A stretch of DNA of 64,000 bases, taken from the NCBI RefSeq assembly GCF_001544795.2, contig NZ_FCOI02000008.1, positions 1-64,000 on the forward strand, read 5' to 3'. The notes below the pieces were generated by a model that worked only from the letters and a program-made list of their open reading frames with translations, had not been told where the DNA came from and made no database searches. This DNA is from Caballeronia temeraria (GTDB lineage: Bacteria > Pseudomonadota > Gammaproteobacteria > Burkholderiales > Burkholderiaceae). The position numbers were made by a program, and so were the translations under genes. Shown piece by piece: positions 53,612-61,363 of the stretch. Position 1 is the stretch's first letter. The number at the start of each line of letters is the position of its first letter.

Positions 53612-55030
53612 TCATAAGCGGGTCGTGCCGGCGCGGGTCATCGGGATTCGACCGGCATGCGGATTCCTGTCGTTCGTGTCTTCCGGAAGCAGGTTTCCGT
53701 CCGCGAGCCGTTCGTCGGCCCGAGCGATATCCGGGAAACGTTCGGGATAGAGGTGACGCTCGGCGATCGTTGCATCGAACGTGCGCGACCACTTCGCGAC
53801 GACCACCGTCGCCACGCTATTGCCGATGGTGTTGCATGTCGCGATCGCCATCGACATGAAGCGATACACGCCGAAGATGAGCGCGAGTCCTTCGACGGGA
53901 AGGATGCCCGTCGATGTGACCGTTGCGGCGAAGACCACGAACGAGCCGCCGGATACCGTGGCCGCGCCCTTCGATGTCAGCAGCATCAGCAGCAGGATGC
54001 CGATCTGATGATCCAGCGTGATCGGCACGCCATACGCATGGGCGATGAACATCACGCCCATCGACATGAAGAGCGAGGTTCCGTCGAGATTGAATGCGTA
54101 GCCCGTCGGCAACACGAGACCGACCGTCTGCTTCGCGCAGCCGAGACGCTCCAGCTTGATCAGAAGGCGCGGCAGCGCGCTCTCCGATGAAGCGGTGCCC
54201 AGCACGACCATGATCTCGTCCTTGATGTAACGCAGAAAGCGCCACAGACTGAAGCCGGCCAGCTTCGCGATGATGCCCATCACCACAACGATGAACAGGA
54301 TCACGACCGCATAGAAACTGAGCACGAGTTGCGCGAGCGCGATCAGCACGGCCGTGCCGTTGCTCCCGACGGAATACGCGATCGCGCCGAGCGTGCCGAG
54401 CGGCGCCAGCTTCATGACGAGGTTGATGAACGAGAACAGCACTTCGGAGATGAGGTCGAGTCCCTCGTTGATCCGGACACGCCGGCTCTCCGGAATGGCC
54501 AGTATGCCGATGCCGACCATGACCGCGAGCACGACCACTTGCAGCAATTCGCCGCGCGCGAAGGCACCGATGAAGTTGTCCGGCACCACATGCATGACGA
54601 AATCGATGAAGCCTTGCGGCGCGGCTTTCGCGGCGCTGGCGGGGACCGTGCCGACGGTCACATGGCTCATGTCCTTGCCCGTCTGCAGCAGATTGCCCGC
54701 GAGCAGCCCGACCGCCAGCGCGATGGTCGATACCACTTCGAAGTAGACGATGGAGCGCCAGCCCACGCGTCCCGCGCTCTTCACATCGCCCGCCGACGCG
54801 ATCCCGTGCACGATGGTCAGGAACACGAGCGGCGCGACGCCCGCCTTGATGAGCGCGAGGAAGATGTCCCCGAGCACCTTGAGCTGCGCCCCGAACTTCG
54901 GGAACACGAGCCCGACTGCGATGCCGATCACGAGCGCGAGCAGCACCTGCATGCCAAGCCTGCGATACCACGCCAGTTTTTTCGGTGAAGCGACGATCGC
55001 GTCGTCGCGCGTTGCGGTGTCCTTATCCAT
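53612..55030 (-). CDS. dctA: C4-dicarboxylate/cation symporter DctA
   Basis: 472-residue DAACS-family transporter for succinate, fumarate and malate. Characteristic segments: RLGMQVLLALVIGIAVGLVF, PLVFLTIVHGIAS, the serine-rich re-entrant loop GTASSESALPRLLIKLERLG, PTGYAFNLDGTSLFMSMGVM and the second hairpin TSKGAATVSGGSFVVFAATV. The C-terminal tail is longer than usual by about 20 residues. GGAGACGCACACG precedes the ATG. Second gene of the lyase operon, 27 bases downstream, so its cargo is probably the lyase substrate or product. Confidence 0.92.
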   Translation of the reverse strand: MDKDTATRDDAIVASPKKLAWYRRLGMQVLLALVIGIAVGLVFPKFGAQLKVLGDIFLALIKAGVAPLVFLTIVHGIASAGDVKSAGRVGWRSIVYFEVVSTIALAVGLLAGNLLQTGKDMSHVTVGTVPASAAKAAPQGFIDFVMHVVPDNFIGAFARGELLQVVVLAVMVGIGILAIPESRRVRINEGLDLISEVLFSFINLVMKLAPLGTLGAIAYSVGSNGTAVLIALAQLVLSFYAVVILFIVVVMGIIAKLAGFSLWRFLRYIKDEIMVVLGTASSESALPRLLIKLERLGCAKQTVGLVLPTGYAFNLDGTSLFMSMGVMFIAHAYGVPITLDHQIGILLLMLLTSKGAATVSGGSFVVFAATVTSTGILPVEGLALIFGVYRFMSMAIATCNTIGNSVATVVVAKWSRTFDATIAERHLYPERFPDIARADERLADGNLLPEDTNDRNPHAGRIPMTRAGTTRL

Positions 55031-55057
55031 CGTGTGCGTCTCCGTGGTCCGTGTGCT

Positions 55058-56428
55058 TTAGCGTTCGCCGGACAGGGCGATCGCCCGATCCACCATCTGC
55101 GGTGCAAGGCCGAGATAGTTGGCCGGATCCGTCATGCGTTCGATCGCATCGCGGTCGAAGTGCCTCGTGACTTCGGGCAGCGCAAGCAGCGCTTCAGCCA
55201 GCGTGCCGCCGCGTTCGTTCACCGTGCGGCAGGTGTCGTAGACGATGTCGTGGGCCTGCTGACGGCCGGTATGGGGCGCCATTTCCATCATCACAGCTTC
55301 AGCGACGATCAGACCTTTGCTGATGCCGAGGTTATGGCGCATGCGCGCTTCATCGACGATCAGACCGCCGAGCGCGAATTTCGCCTGATGCAGCGCGCCC
55401 GCCGTCAGGATGAAGCTCTCGGGAATCGCGATCCATTCCGCGTGCCACGGGCCGGTCGCGCGCTCGAAGTCCTGCACCATTGCATCGACCATCAGGCCCG
55501 CATGCTGACGCACGGCCTTGGCGGCGGCGAGCATGAGTTCGCTCGAGATCGGATTGCGTTTTTGCGGCATCGTGCTGCTCGCGCCGCGTCCCTTCACGAA
55601 CGGCTCATACACTTCGCCGAATTCGGTCGACGCCATGATCATGATGTCGAGCGCGATCTTGCCGAGCGAGCCGGTGACGAGCGCGAGCAGGTTGACGGCT
55701 TCGGCGAATCCGTCGCGCGCGACGTGCCACGTCGTCGCCGGCACGCCGAGCTTCAGCTCTGCCGCGAGCGCCTTCTGGACCTCGAAGCCCTTGTCGCCGA
55801 GCGATGCCAGCGTGCCGGCCGCGCCCGCGAATTCCACGACGGCCACGCGCTCACGCATCTGCGCGATGCGGTCCTGATGACGATCGAACATGGCCAGCCA
55901 TATCGCGACCTTGTAGCCGAACGTGACGGGCAGCGCCTGCTGAAGATGCGTGCGGCCGGCCATCGGCGTATCGCGGTGCTTCTTCGCGAGACCGGCAAGG
56001 ATGCCGCGCAGCTCGCGCACGTCGCCGTCGATGGAGTCGAGCGCATCGCGCACTTGCAGCGAAACCGCCGTATCCATGATGTCCTGCGTGGTCGCGCCCC
56101 AGTGCACGTAACGCCCGGCTTCGCCGCACATCGCGACGAGCTGATGCACGAGCGGCAGGATCGGATAACCGACGATATCGGTCTCCTCGCGCATGTGCTC
56201 GAAGTCGATGCGCTCGATCGTCGATTCGCGGGCGATCACCTCGGCGGCTTCCGCGGGAATCACGCCGGCGCGCGCTTCGGCCTTCGCCAGCGCGACTTCG
56301 ACGTCGATATACCGCTGGATCAGCGCATGATCGGAAAAAAGGGCGCGCATCTTCGACGTGCCGAAGGCATCGCGGAAAAGCACCGAATCGACGACGGTGC
56401 TGGCAGCAGGAAAAGCGGAATCGCGCAT
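55058..56428 (-). CDS. Fumarase/aspartase-superfamily lyase (adenylosuccinate lyase-like)
   Basis: 456 residues. The superfamily signature GRGASSTMPQKRNPISSELM (mobile catalytic Ser loop), plus HWGATTQDIMDTAVSLQVRD and GRTHLQQALPVTFGYKVAIW, are intact. Members eliminate fumarate from N- or C-substituted succinates, or isomerise carboxymuconate. Cotranscription with dctA and a dedicated HutC-type regulator argue for catabolism of an imported substituted dicarboxylate rather than purine synthesis. AGAGG lies before the ATG at 56428. The exact substrate is unknown. Confidence 0.84.
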   Translation of the reverse strand: MRDSAFPAASTVVDSVLFRDAFGTSKMRALFSDHALIQRYIDVEVALAKAEARAGVIPAEAAEVIARESTIERIDFEHMREETDIVGYPILPLVHQLVAMCGEAGRYVHWGATTQDIMDTAVSLQVRDALDSIDGDVRELRGILAGLAKKHRDTPMAGRTHLQQALPVTFGYKVAIWLAMFDRHQDRIAQMRERVAVVEFAGAAGTLASLGDKGFEVQKALAAELKLGVPATTWHVARDGFAEAVNLLALVTGSLGKIALDIMIMASTEFGEVYEPFVKGRGASSTMPQKRNPISSELMLAAAKAVRQHAGLMVDAMVQDFERATGPWHAEWIAIPESFILTAGALHQAKFALGGLIVDEARMRHNLGISKGLIVAEAVMMEMAPHTGRQQAHDIVYDTCRTVNERGGTLAEALLALPEVTRHFDRDAIERMTDPANYLGLAPQMVDRAIALSGER

Positions 56429-56473
56429 GAAAGCCTCTGAAGTTTCATTCCCGAAAAAGGGCGGCGGATCAAC

Positions 56474-56515
56474 ATTATGTCCGGACATATGCAGATTAAT
56501 ATGTCCGGACATAAT
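56474..56515. promoter_or_regulatory. Double-palindrome operator between lyase operon and GntR gene
   Basis: Two copies of the perfect palindrome ATGTCCGGACAT (56477-56488, 56501-56512), centres 24 bases apart. They sit within a larger inverted repeat with 17-base arms (ATTATGTCCGGACATAT and its complement) and an 8-base spacer. Located in the 155-base divergent gap. Almost certainly the operator of the adjacent HutC-type regulator and probably also controls it. Confidence 0.85.
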
Positions 56516-56583
56516 CGGGCAAGTTATGATTAACCCTGACGCAGCCGCGCGCGCGTCGCCATCACCCTGATGACCACGACAAC

Positions 56584-57315
56584 ATGAATCGACCGCATTT
56601 CGCCGATATCGCCCGTGAATTGACCGAGGGCATTGCTTCCGGCCGCTTCCCCGTGGGATCGTATTTGCCGACCGAACTCGAACTGCGCGACCTGTATCAG
56701 ACGAGCCGCCACACTGTGCGCGCCGCGTTGCAGGAACTTCAGGACAAGGGGCTCGTCTCGCGCCGCAAGAACGCGGGCACGCGCGTCGAGGCAACGGAGC
56801 CGAAGAACAACTTTCGTCCGACGCTCGCCTCGGTGGATGATCTGGTGCAGTTCGGCTCGGAGCATCTGCGCATCGTGCAATCGGTTCAGCACGTCGAAGC
56901 CACGGCTCGAATCGCGAAGACGCTGCAATGCGCGGCCGGCACGTCGTGGCTGCGGATATCGAGTCTTCGCATCGACGGAGATGCGGATAATCCGCCGGTG
57001 GGCTGGACGGACGTGTATATCGACCCGGCTTACACGGATATCGCGGAAACCGCGAAAGACCGGCCCGACACGCTGATCAGTTCATTGATCGAGTCGCGCT
57101 ATGGGCGGAGCATTGCGGAGATCGAGCAGCAGGTGCGGGCGGTCATCGTCAGTGCGACGATGGCGAAACGCCTGAGCGTGGAGGCGGGAACGGCGGCGCT
57201 CGAAGTGGTTCGCCGCTATCTGGATGAGGATGGCGCTGCGTTTGAAGTCAGCGTGAGCACGCATCCCGCCGAGCGATTCTCGGTGTCCATGCGCCTGACA
57301 CGCTCGCGCGAATGA
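56584..57315 (+). CDS. GntR regulator, HutC (UTRA) subfamily
   Basis: 243 residues. N-terminal winged helix (HFADIARELTEGIASGRFPV then LPTELELRDLYQTSRHTVRAALQELQDKG) and a C-terminal UTRA effector domain (TSWLRISSLRIDGDADNPPV, VGWTDVYIDPAY, AALEVVRRYLDEDGAAFEVS). Divergent from the lyase-dctA operon, with the double palindrome between them. Typical of repressors released by the pathway substrate; the ligand is unknown. Confidence 0.9.
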   Translation: MNRPHFADIARELTEGIASGRFPVGSYLPTELELRDLYQTSRHTVRAALQELQDKGLVSRRKNAGTRVEATEPKNNFRPTLASVDDLVQFGSEHLRIVQSVQHVEATARIAKTLQCAAGTSWLRISSLRIDGDADNPPVGWTDVYIDPAYTDIAETAKDRPDTLISSLIESRYGRSIAEIEQQVRAVIVSATMAKRLSVEAGTAALEVVRRYLDEDGAAFEVSVSTHPAERFSVSMRLTRSRE

Positions 57316-57317
57316 GC

Positions 57318-57342
57318 CGAAGAAGCGCGCACGCTTTCTTCG
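57318..57342. terminator. Bidirectional hairpin between convergent genes
   Basis: CGAAGAAGCG (57318-57327) pairs with CGCTTTCTTCG (57332-57342), one bulge and a 4-base loop, in the 46-base gap between the convergent GntR and cytochrome c peroxidase genes. No long T-run on either side. Confidence 0.5.
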
Positions 57343-57361
57343 ACTCCGACGATGTCAACGC

Positions 57362-58804
57362 TCAGGGCTTGTATCCGTCAGTCAACGCGTTCATGAACGC
57401 GATGATGTCGTTGATGTCGCCATCGGTCATCGCGGGCTGTTCGCCTTGCTTGCGATTGAACGGCGCATCGGCGACATCGATATTCGCCTGATACTGCGCC
57501 GGAAGATCGTCGTACATGGCGGGCTTGCCGGCTGCATCGAGCGGATAGATCTTCTCGGGATTCGTGCTGCGCAGGTTATAGAAATTCATGACCTGTTTGA
57601 GATCGCTGTACGCGCCGTTGTGAAAGAACGCGTGGCGCGTCGCGGCGTTGCGCAGCGTCGGCGTGAGGAACATGCCGCAGTATTGCGTCAGCGTGGTCAT
57701 GTCGGTGCGGAGCGGGCCGCAGACGCCCATGTCGTAAAACTTCGGATTCCTGTTGATCGGCAGATTGCGATTGCGCGGCACGCCGAGCGCTTCGTATTGA
57801 GTATCGGTGAAAAGCGGCGGCAGGTTATCGGCGGTGGGCTTGCTCAGGTGGCAGCCGGCGCAGTTGGCCTTGTCCGGATCGTTGAAGAGGCGCAAGCCGC
57901 GCAGCTCCGCCTGCGTGAGACGCGCCTTGCCTTGCAGCCAGTAATCGTATTTGCTCGTGAAAGGATGAAACGACGCGTCCTCGAACTGATAGCGTCCGAC
58001 CGCGAACATCGCTTCATCGATGAGCAGATCGGGCTGACTCACGATACGGTCGCCGAAGAGCTGCTTGAATTGATCGAGGTACTTCGCTTTCAGCAGCTTC
58101 TGCACGACTTCGCCGGCGTTCTTGTTCGCCATTTCGACGGGATTGAGCATCGGCACGATCGCCTGGTCCTGCAGCGTGCTGGCGCGTCCATCCCAGAACA
58201 GGCCGCCTTGCGGCACGAGCGCGGGCGCGGCGGGCGCGGTGCCGGCCGACTTCGTGGCGCGCTGCGTGCCGCTCGCCGCCGCGGCCAACTGGTCGAGCGA
58301 GACGGGCGCGGCGTCCATGTCGTTCTGATCGGGACCGATGGAAAACGCCGCCTGCCGATACAGATACGCAAGCGACGGCGGCGGCCGGTAACCCGCGTCC
58401 GCGAGATGCGGACCGCCCAACTGAACCGAGAGCTTGTTCGGTGGCCCGTAAGCGTGATCGGGGCTGTGACACGACGCGCACGACTGCTTGCTCGACGCCG
58501 ACAGCGACGGGTCGTTGAAGATCTGCTTGCCGAGCAGCGCCACCGCGCTCAACGGCGCGTTCGGCGGCGTATGCAGCGCGACCGGCTGCGGATTCGCGCC
58601 GGTCACGTTTTCGACGATGACGCCGATCGCGAGAGGCATCCGTTCCGGATAGATGGCCGCGTAAGCGACGAAGGCCGCGCCGCCGGCCGCGACGATCGCG
58701 GCGGTCCAGCCGAGCACGCGCGCAAGCAGGCGTTTCGAGGCGTTGGCGGGCGCGGCGTCGCCGGCAGGCAGCGAGGGCGGCAAGGCAGGATTCGGAGAAC
58801 TCAT
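57362..58804 (-). CDS. Di-heme cytochrome c peroxidase-family protein
   Basis: 480-residue membrane-anchored c-type cytochrome. An N-terminal helix (about 25-52, LARVLGWTAAIVAAGGAAFV) exports and tethers it. Two heme motifs, CASCH (109-113) and CAGCH (315-319), define the CcpA/MauG family, and FRHNGAYSDL-type AFFHNGAYSDLKQVMNFY is conserved. It is about 140 residues longer than classical CcpA, mainly through the anchor and an Ala/Pro-rich insertion near 170-200. It lies 92 bases after the phosphoesterase gene, behind a strong hairpin. Confidence 0.88.
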   Translation of the reverse strand: MSSPNPALPPSLPAGDAAPANASKRLLARVLGWTAAIVAAGGAAFVAYAAIYPERMPLAIGVIVENVTGANPQPVALHTPPNAPLSAVALLGKQIFNDPSLSASSKQSCASCHSPDHAYGPPNKLSVQLGGPHLADAGYRPPPSLAYLYRQAAFSIGPDQNDMDAAPVSLDQLAAAASGTQRATKSAGTAPAAPALVPQGGLFWDGRASTLQDQAIVPMLNPVEMANKNAGEVVQKLLKAKYLDQFKQLFGDRIVSQPDLLIDEAMFAVGRYQFEDASFHPFTSKYDYWLQGKARLTQAELRGLRLFNDPDKANCAGCHLSKPTADNLPPLFTDTQYEALGVPRNRNLPINRNPKFYDMGVCGPLRTDMTTLTQYCGMFLTPTLRNAATRHAFFHNGAYSDLKQVMNFYNLRSTNPEKIYPLDAAGKPAMYDDLPAQYQANIDVADAPFNRKQGEQPAMTDGDINDIIAFMNALTDGYKP

Positions 58805-58835
58805 GACGAAAGTGACGGAGATGAACCAGAAAGAC

Positions 58836-58867
58836 GCCGAGCCAGCACGTTGCGGTGCTGGCTCGGC
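58836..58867 (-). terminator. Terminator/attenuator between phosphoesterase and peroxidase genes
   Basis: GCCGAGCCAGCAC (58836-58848) and GTGCTGGCTCGGC (58855-58867) form a perfect 13-bp stem with a 6-base loop. Read leftward it is followed by GTCTTTCTGG, a short T-containing tail. It lies 32 bases before the peroxidase start codon, so it probably ends most phosphoesterase transcripts. Confidence 0.7.
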
Positions 58868-58896
58868 CCACTACTTCGCGGACGATCGACCTTGGC

Positions 58897-60711
58897 TTAT
58901 TGCGCCGGTGCGGCGGCGAGCTTCGTGCCGAGGCTCGGGTCGAGATACACGGCCGGCGTGTTGCCCGCGCCCGTCAAGTCGAGCATGCCGCGGATGTCGC
59001 CGGCGGATGCATCGAACGAACCGCCGCCGAGACGCTGGCTGCCGAGCCAGTTATCCTCGATGAACTTCACGACCGACGCCTGCGTGATCGGCGTGTGATC
59101 CACGAAATTCACCTTGGCGTACGGCGAGACCACGATGAACGGCGTGCGCGTGCCCGGACCGCAACGGCCATTGACCGCGCCGCCGTTGATGCCGAGCGGC
59201 TGCGTCGCGCCCGTGCCCGTGCACTGGCCCTGACCGGACAACTGATCGGCGCCGGTGAAGGTCGCATTGCCGACCTTGGTGATGAGCGTCTTGTCGAACG
59301 ACGAACTCGTGACCGCCGGCTTGACGTGGTCGTACCAGCCGTCCGAATCGTCATAGGCGATCACGATCAGCGTGTTCTTCCAGTCGGGCTGCTGCTGCAG
59401 GAAGTTCGTGACCTTCACGACGAACTGCTGCTCGTCGAGCGGATCCGAATTGCCCGGATGGCCGTCGCCGATCGCGGGCGCCTTCAGGAAGCTGACCGAC
59501 GGATAGTTGCCCGCCTTCACCGCGGTGAAGAAATCGTCGACGTCATACTGGTGATGAACCGGCGTCGCGGTGTTGTCGAGCGACGGCTCCGTGAAGCCGA
59601 TCATCGCGGTCGAGCTCGGACGCTGATGCGTCGGATTCGACGTCGACGCGTAATACTGGAACCACGCGTGGTGCTGAACGTAGTCGCTCGGCGACGCATT
59701 GAGGACATCCGAGAACGTCGAGCGCGCGCAACCCGTCGTGCCGTTCGCGTTGACGGTCTGCAGGTTGAAGCCGCCCATGAAGCCGCCCCACGTGATGCTC
59801 TTCGCGTTCAGCAGATCGCCGATGTTCTTGCCGCCCATCATGCCGGTTGGACCGGAGCTCGCGGTTTGCGCGGCCGTCGTGCAGACGTCGGTGGTCGGGT
59901 CGAGGTCGCCGATCATCGTGAAGCTGCCCTGGCCATCGGGAATCGCGTTGGCGCTGGTTTTGACCGACGCGTTCTTCGGATTGGGCGTCATCGTCAGGCC
60001 CTGGTTCTGGCCCGAGATCACTTCGAGCGCGCCCGGCGTCGACGGGCCGAAGGTATCGGTCCACGCGTTGTCGTTCATCGCGAAGTTCTGCGCGAGGTTC
60101 CAGTACGCGGTCACCGTGTTGCCGTCGAAGTAGCCGAGCACTTGCGCCGACGAGCCGAACTGGCCCGTGCTTCCCGCGACGATCGACGCGGCCGACGTGA
60201 AGAGCGGGAACGCGTCCATCTTCAGGTTGTCGTCGCCGAGCTGCTCCGGCTGGTAAGCGTGGTTCTGGCTCTTCGTGTTCGCCTGCGAGCGGTCGAGGCG
60301 GAACGGTTGCGCGGTGGTCGTCGTCAGCGCGCCGCCCAGCGTCGGCGGCGTGGTCGTCTGACCGTTCACGTTCGCGGCGGCGATGTTCGGCGAAGCCGGC
60401 TGCGCGTTGGGATTCGCCGCGCCGAGCAGGCCCGCTGCGGAGAGCGTTTCGATATCGGTCTGGGTATTCGCTGCCGCGCTGAACGACGGCTCGCCCGCGA
60501 CGTTCGTCGCCTTCGGATATGTCGCGAAGTAGTGATCGAACGATACGTTCTCGCCGAAGATCACGACGAGATGCTTGATCGGCGTTGCGGTTTGCAGGGC
60601 GTCTTGCGCGGAGACGGCGGGCGAACTGTCGTGGTTATCGCTGCCGCATGCGGCGATGGTCAACATCGCCGCGATGCATATCGCGGTGGGAAGTATTTTC
60701 TTGTAAGACAT
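58897..60711 (-). CDS. Exported acid phosphatase / phospholipase C-like phosphoesterase
   Basis: 604-residue PF04185-family protein. The signal ends in a lipobox IAAC (Cys 22). The family start IKHLVVIFGENVSFDHYFAT provides the metal-site Glu-Asn, followed by LAQNFAMNDNAWTDTFGPSTPG, the GDGHPGNSD region, VIAYDDSDGWYDH and RTPFIVVSPYAKVNFVDHTP with further metal ligands. This matches the AcpA/non-hemolytic phospholipase C superfamily acting on phosphomonoesters or phospholipids in the periplasm. GGAGCC precedes the ATG. Upstream 214 bases contain two GAATTACAT direct repeats but no Pho box I can defend. Confidence 0.87.
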   Translation of the reverse strand: MSYKKILPTAICIAAMLTIAACGSDNHDSSPAVSAQDALQTATPIKHLVVIFGENVSFDHYFATYPKATNVAGEPSFSAAANTQTDIETLSAAGLLGAANPNAQPASPNIAAANVNGQTTTPPTLGGALTTTTAQPFRLDRSQANTKSQNHAYQPEQLGDDNLKMDAFPLFTSAASIVAGSTGQFGSSAQVLGYFDGNTVTAYWNLAQNFAMNDNAWTDTFGPSTPGALEVISGQNQGLTMTPNPKNASVKTSANAIPDGQGSFTMIGDLDPTTDVCTTAAQTASSGPTGMMGGKNIGDLLNAKSITWGGFMGGFNLQTVNANGTTGCARSTFSDVLNASPSDYVQHHAWFQYYASTSNPTHQRPSSTAMIGFTEPSLDNTATPVHHQYDVDDFFTAVKAGNYPSVSFLKAPAIGDGHPGNSDPLDEQQFVVKVTNFLQQQPDWKNTLIVIAYDDSDGWYDHVKPAVTSSSFDKTLITKVGNATFTGADQLSGQGQCTGTGATQPLGINGGAVNGRCGPGTRTPFIVVSPYAKVNFVDHTPITQASVVKFIEDNWLGSQRLGGGSFDASAGDIRGMLDLTGAGNTPAVYLDPSLGTKLAAAPAQ

Positions 60712-60925
60712 TGGGTTGGGGGCTCCAAAAATGCCGTCAGCGCTCCGGGACCGATCCGAGGGAGGTGCTGGGTTTTTATAGGCGAAGTCGCAAGCTGAAT
60801 TACATGGATGAAGCGCCCGAATTGAAGCATGTCCATAAGACGTAACAGGGAAGGTTTCCTTTAAAGTGAATTACATACACATTCATTAAGATTTCTTTCG
60901 ACAACCTTCGACGCAGCGCGCGAAG

Positions 60926-61363
60926 TCAGCGCTGCACGACGAATCGCCAGAGCGCCATGCATTCGGCATCGGCCATCCGATAGTGGGGCATCGACTTGCG
61001 AAGCAGGACGCCCGCCGGGTCGACACCATCCTTGACCGCGCGGCAGAAGGCCGTTTCGTCATAGTGACTGACCGGCCCGCCCCGGCGGCTCGCCGCGCCC
61101 AGCAGGGAATCGTGGGTCAGCGGCGGCGCGAAGGCTTGCGCCTTCGGCGTGTCCGCGTGGCAATTGACGCATCGCGTCGTCCAGGCAGGCAGCGGACGGT
61201 CGTCGTCGCGCAGATGCGCGGTCATCGGATGTTGTCCGTTGAAGATCGCGCAGCCCAGATCGGCCCGATCGCACGCGGCCTGTGCGCGCGCAAGCGACGT
61301 CATCGCGGCGAGCGCGAGGCCGATCGCGGCGGCCTGCATCGCAAAGTGGCGTCGCCGGGCCAT
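60926..61363 (-). CDS. Periplasmic mono-heme c-type cytochrome
   Basis: 145 residues with a signal peptide (MARRRHFAMQAAAIGLALAA, cleavage near ARA). One heme motif, CVNCH (65-69), and a likely distal Met in RKSMPHYRM. Two further cysteines pairs (ACDRADLGC, FCRAVKDG and DAECMALW) may form disulfides. The start codon directly abuts the stop of the galactose oxidase gene, so the two are co-translated. It is well placed to take electrons from the oxidase or its product. Confidence 0.85.
   Translation of the reverse strand: MARRRHFAMQAAAIGLALAAMTSLARAQAACDRADLGCAIFNGQHPMTAHLRDDDRPLPAWTTRCVNCHADTPKAQAFAPPLTHDSLLGAASRRGGPVSHYDETAFCRAVKDGVDPAGVLLRKSMPHYRMADAECMALWRFVVQR

Noticed and set aside
60797..60876. 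Two GAATTACAT direct repeats upstream of the phosphoesterase gene
   Set aside because: Only 9 bases, about 71 bases apart, no match to a Pho box; may be chance in an AT-richer gap.
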